NCBI GenBank assembly: GCA_038526735.1
Contig: JBCBGM010000001.1
Coordinates: 214,551 to 278,550, forward strand
DNA from: Rubricella sp038526735
GTDB taxonomy: Bacteria; Pseudomonadota; Alphaproteobacteria; Rhodobacterales; Rhodobacteraceae
DNA length: 64,000 bases
Reading direction: 5' to 3'
Positions 62,498 through 64,000 of this stretch are shown piece after piece. The position numbers and the translations under genes were made by a program. The notes beneath the pieces were generated by a model, which was not told the DNA's origin, did no database searches, and saw only the letters and a list, made by a program, of their open reading frames with translations. Numbering within the stretch: the first letter of the stretch is position 1; the number at the start of each line of letters is the position of its first letter.

Positions 62498-63954
62498 TGC
62501 TCTGGTCACTCGCAAAAGTTCTGATTTTCCTCGTTCTGGTCACGGCTGGCGCCTTTGGCGTGCTCTATGTGATGGACAATGGCGGCGGCATGACCCTCGC
62601 CTTTGGGGGGCGCGAATTTGCCTTCTCACCGGTCGAAACGCTCATCTTGCTTGGCCTCGCCATCGCGGTGTTTTGGTTGGTGCAAATGGCCATCGGCCTC
62701 ACCATCGCAACGCTCAAAATGCTGATGGGGGACGAGACGGCGATCTCTCGCTTCTTTGACCGCAACCGCGAGCGTCGCGGCTTTGCCGCTTTGGCGGACG
62801 GTATGATGGCGCTCGCCTCTGGTGACGGGCGCACCGCGATCAGCAAGGCCCAAAAGGCGGAAAAGCTGCTCAACCGCCCGGAGCTCACCCGCTTGGTCAA
62901 TGCGCAAGCAGCGGAACTGTCCGGCAACGCCTCACAGGCTGAAACCTACTATACCCGTATGCTTGAGGATCAGCGCACACGGTTCGTCGGCGTGCACGGT
63001 CTGATGCGCCAACGCCTCGCAAAGGGTGACACAGAGACCGCGCTCAAACTCGCCGAAAAAGCCTTTGCGCTGAAGCCCAAGCACGAGGGCGTGCTCGACA
63101 CGCTCTTTGCGCTGCAAACCGGCAGCAGCGACTGGAAAGGCGCACGCAAAACCCTCGCCGCAAAGGCAAAGACCCCTGCCCTGACCAAAGATGTCGCCCT
63201 CCGCCGCGATGCGCTCCTCAGCTACGCCGACGCCGAGATCGCCCGCGAAGAGGGGCAAGACGACGCCGCGAAAAAAGCGACACTTGAGGCAAACCGCCTG
63301 GCTCCGGGCCTTGTTCCCGCAGCGGTGGCAGCTGCACGCGAGCAAATCAAAGCGGGCGCGCCAAGGGCTGCAAACCGCATCCTAATCAAAGCCTGGACGA
63401 ACGCGCCGCACCCCGACCTCGCCGCAGCTTTTGCCGAGTTAAAAGACAAAGAAGAGCCCGCCGCGCGCCGCAAGCGTTTTGAGCCGTTACTGGCGATCCA
63501 TCCGGCCCATCCCGAAACGATCATGCTCAAAACCGAGCTGGCCCTCTCTGCCGAAGACTTCACCGGGGCCCGCAAAGCGCTGGGCGACCTGCCGGAAAAA
63601 GAGCCATCCACCCGCGCGCTGGCCCTGCAAGCTGCGATTGAGCGTGGTACAGGAGCCAACGACGACGTCGTGCGCGGCGTTCTTGCCGAGGCTCTAAGCG
63701 CACCGCGCGGCCCTGAGTGGACCTGCGAGGTCTGTGGCACCGTGGCAGAGGTGTGGTCGCCCGTGTGCCGCAGCTGCAACGCGTTCGACTCGCTGGTGTG
63801 GGTGAACTCAAAAGCACCCAGTGCCGCCCACGACGGCGCAAAAGCGCTGATGCCGCTCCTCAAAGCGCCCGAAGAGGAAGCCGAGGCGCCGGAAGCAATC
63901 GCTGCCGAGACTGAAAGCGACACCGCGCCCAAGCCAGAGGCGGCACCGTCCTAA
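62497..63954 (+). CDS. hemY: HemY-domain protein with TPR region and C-terminal zinc ribbon
   Basis: A 485-residue membrane protein. Two N-terminal helices (about 5-26 and 45-68) form the HemY_N domain, followed by TPR-like helical repeats. The C-terminus carries two CxxC knuckles, Cys410/Cys413 and Cys424/Cys427, a zinc ribbon like that at the end of LapB. Its function is unclear; the name comes from the hem operon, and it is not protoporphyrinogen oxidase. ATG 62497 overlaps the mitofilin-like stop, so it is coupled. Ends 46 bases before the window edge; nothing else is seen there. Confidence 0.87.
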   Translation: MLWSLAKVLIFLVLVTAGAFGVLYVMDNGGGMTLAFGGREFAFSPVETLILLGLAIAVFWLVQMAIGLTIATLKMLMGDETAISRFFDRNRERRGFAALADGMMALASGDGRTAISKAQKAEKLLNRPELTRLVNAQAAELSGNASQAETYYTRMLEDQRTRFVGVHGLMRQRLAKGDTETALKLAEKAFALKPKHEGVLDTLFALQTGSSDWKGARKTLAAKAKTPALTKDVALRRDALLSYADAEIAREEGQDDAAKKATLEANRLAPGLVPAAVAAAREQIKAGAPRAANRILIKAWTNAPHPDLAAAFAELKDKEEPAARRKRFEPLLAIHPAHPETIMLKTELALSAEDFTGARKALGDLPEKEPSTRALALQAAIERGTGANDDVVRGVLAEALSAPRGPEWTCEVCGTVAEVWSPVCRSCNAFDSLVWVNSKAPSAAHDGAKALMPLLKAPEEEAEAPEAIAAETESDTAPKPEAAPS

Positions 63955-64000
63955 GTCGCGCACAGCCCTTGCGCCGCCTGAGTACACACACTAAACGCTG

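Overview
The window is a gene-dense, GC-rich stretch of a bacterial chromosome that looks like a marine Rhodobacteraceae (Roseobacter-group alphaproteobacterium). The evidence is the set of neighbourhoods: sucC-sucD ... sucA-sucB ... lpd, sdhCDAB, the ethylmalonyl-CoA pathway pair (S)-malyl-CoA thioesterase and mesaconyl-CoA hydratase, an aroA-cmk-rpsA-sppA-ihfB-lapA-trpF-trpB run, phoH-ybeY-corC-lnt, and tsaD/hemC-hemD-mitofilin-hemY. The genus cannot be fixed from the sequence alone. I saw no rRNA, tRNA, CRISPR array, insertion sequence or prophage. No gene-free gap exceeds about 260 bases.

Layout. Positions 1-6 kb (mostly minus strand): pyruvate carboxylase, an aquaporin-family channel, and an nfuA-tsaB-rimI operon behind an iron-control-element-like palindrome. 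6-7.5 kb: an SbtA-type bicarbonate transporter with its PII-like partner. 7.5-12.2 kb: phoH-ybeY-corC-lnt, interrupted by a solitary PemK/MazF-type gene. 12.2-22 kb: the TCA block sucC-sucD-(sulfotransferase)-sucA-sucB-(small membrane protein, MAPEG protein)-lpd. 22-33 kb: aroA, cmk, rpsA, sppA, ihfB, lapA, trpF, trpB, then a DUF2158/RGG protein and a lipoprotein, then trpA. 32-37.5 kb (minus): trmB, a lipoprotein, a hydratase-family enzyme, metK and two glycosyltransferases. 37.5-46.3 kb: malate dehydrogenase, a TauE/SafE exporter, the malyl-CoA thioesterase/mesaconyl-CoA hydratase cluster and sdhCDAB. 46.5-58 kb: folE2, a glycosyltransferase-like gene, ilvA-zapE, an MFS transporter, gyrB, an ABC1 kinase, UDP-glucose dehydrogenase and a globin. 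58-64 kb: tsaD divergent from hemC-hemD-mitofilin-hemY.

How it works together. Central carbon metabolism dominates: anaplerosis by pyruvate carboxylase, the 2-oxoglutarate dehydrogenase to succinate dehydrogenase segment, malate dehydrogenase, and two ethylmalonyl-CoA pathway enzymes. The most interesting signal is regulatory. The sucC and sdhC promoter regions, 30 kb apart, each carry two exact copies of the palindrome TGTGATCACA at 21-bp spacing, followed by TGCGACAA at an identical offset and a start codon at nearly the same distance. This looks like one unnamed regulator coordinating succinyl-CoA synthetase/2-oxoglutarate dehydrogenase with succinate dehydrogenase. Other points to check are a metK leader with the core of the SAM/SAH riboswitch but no clear P1 stem, foreign-looking genes inserted in conserved operons (PemK-like, sulfotransferase), and an RGG-tailed DUF2158 protein.
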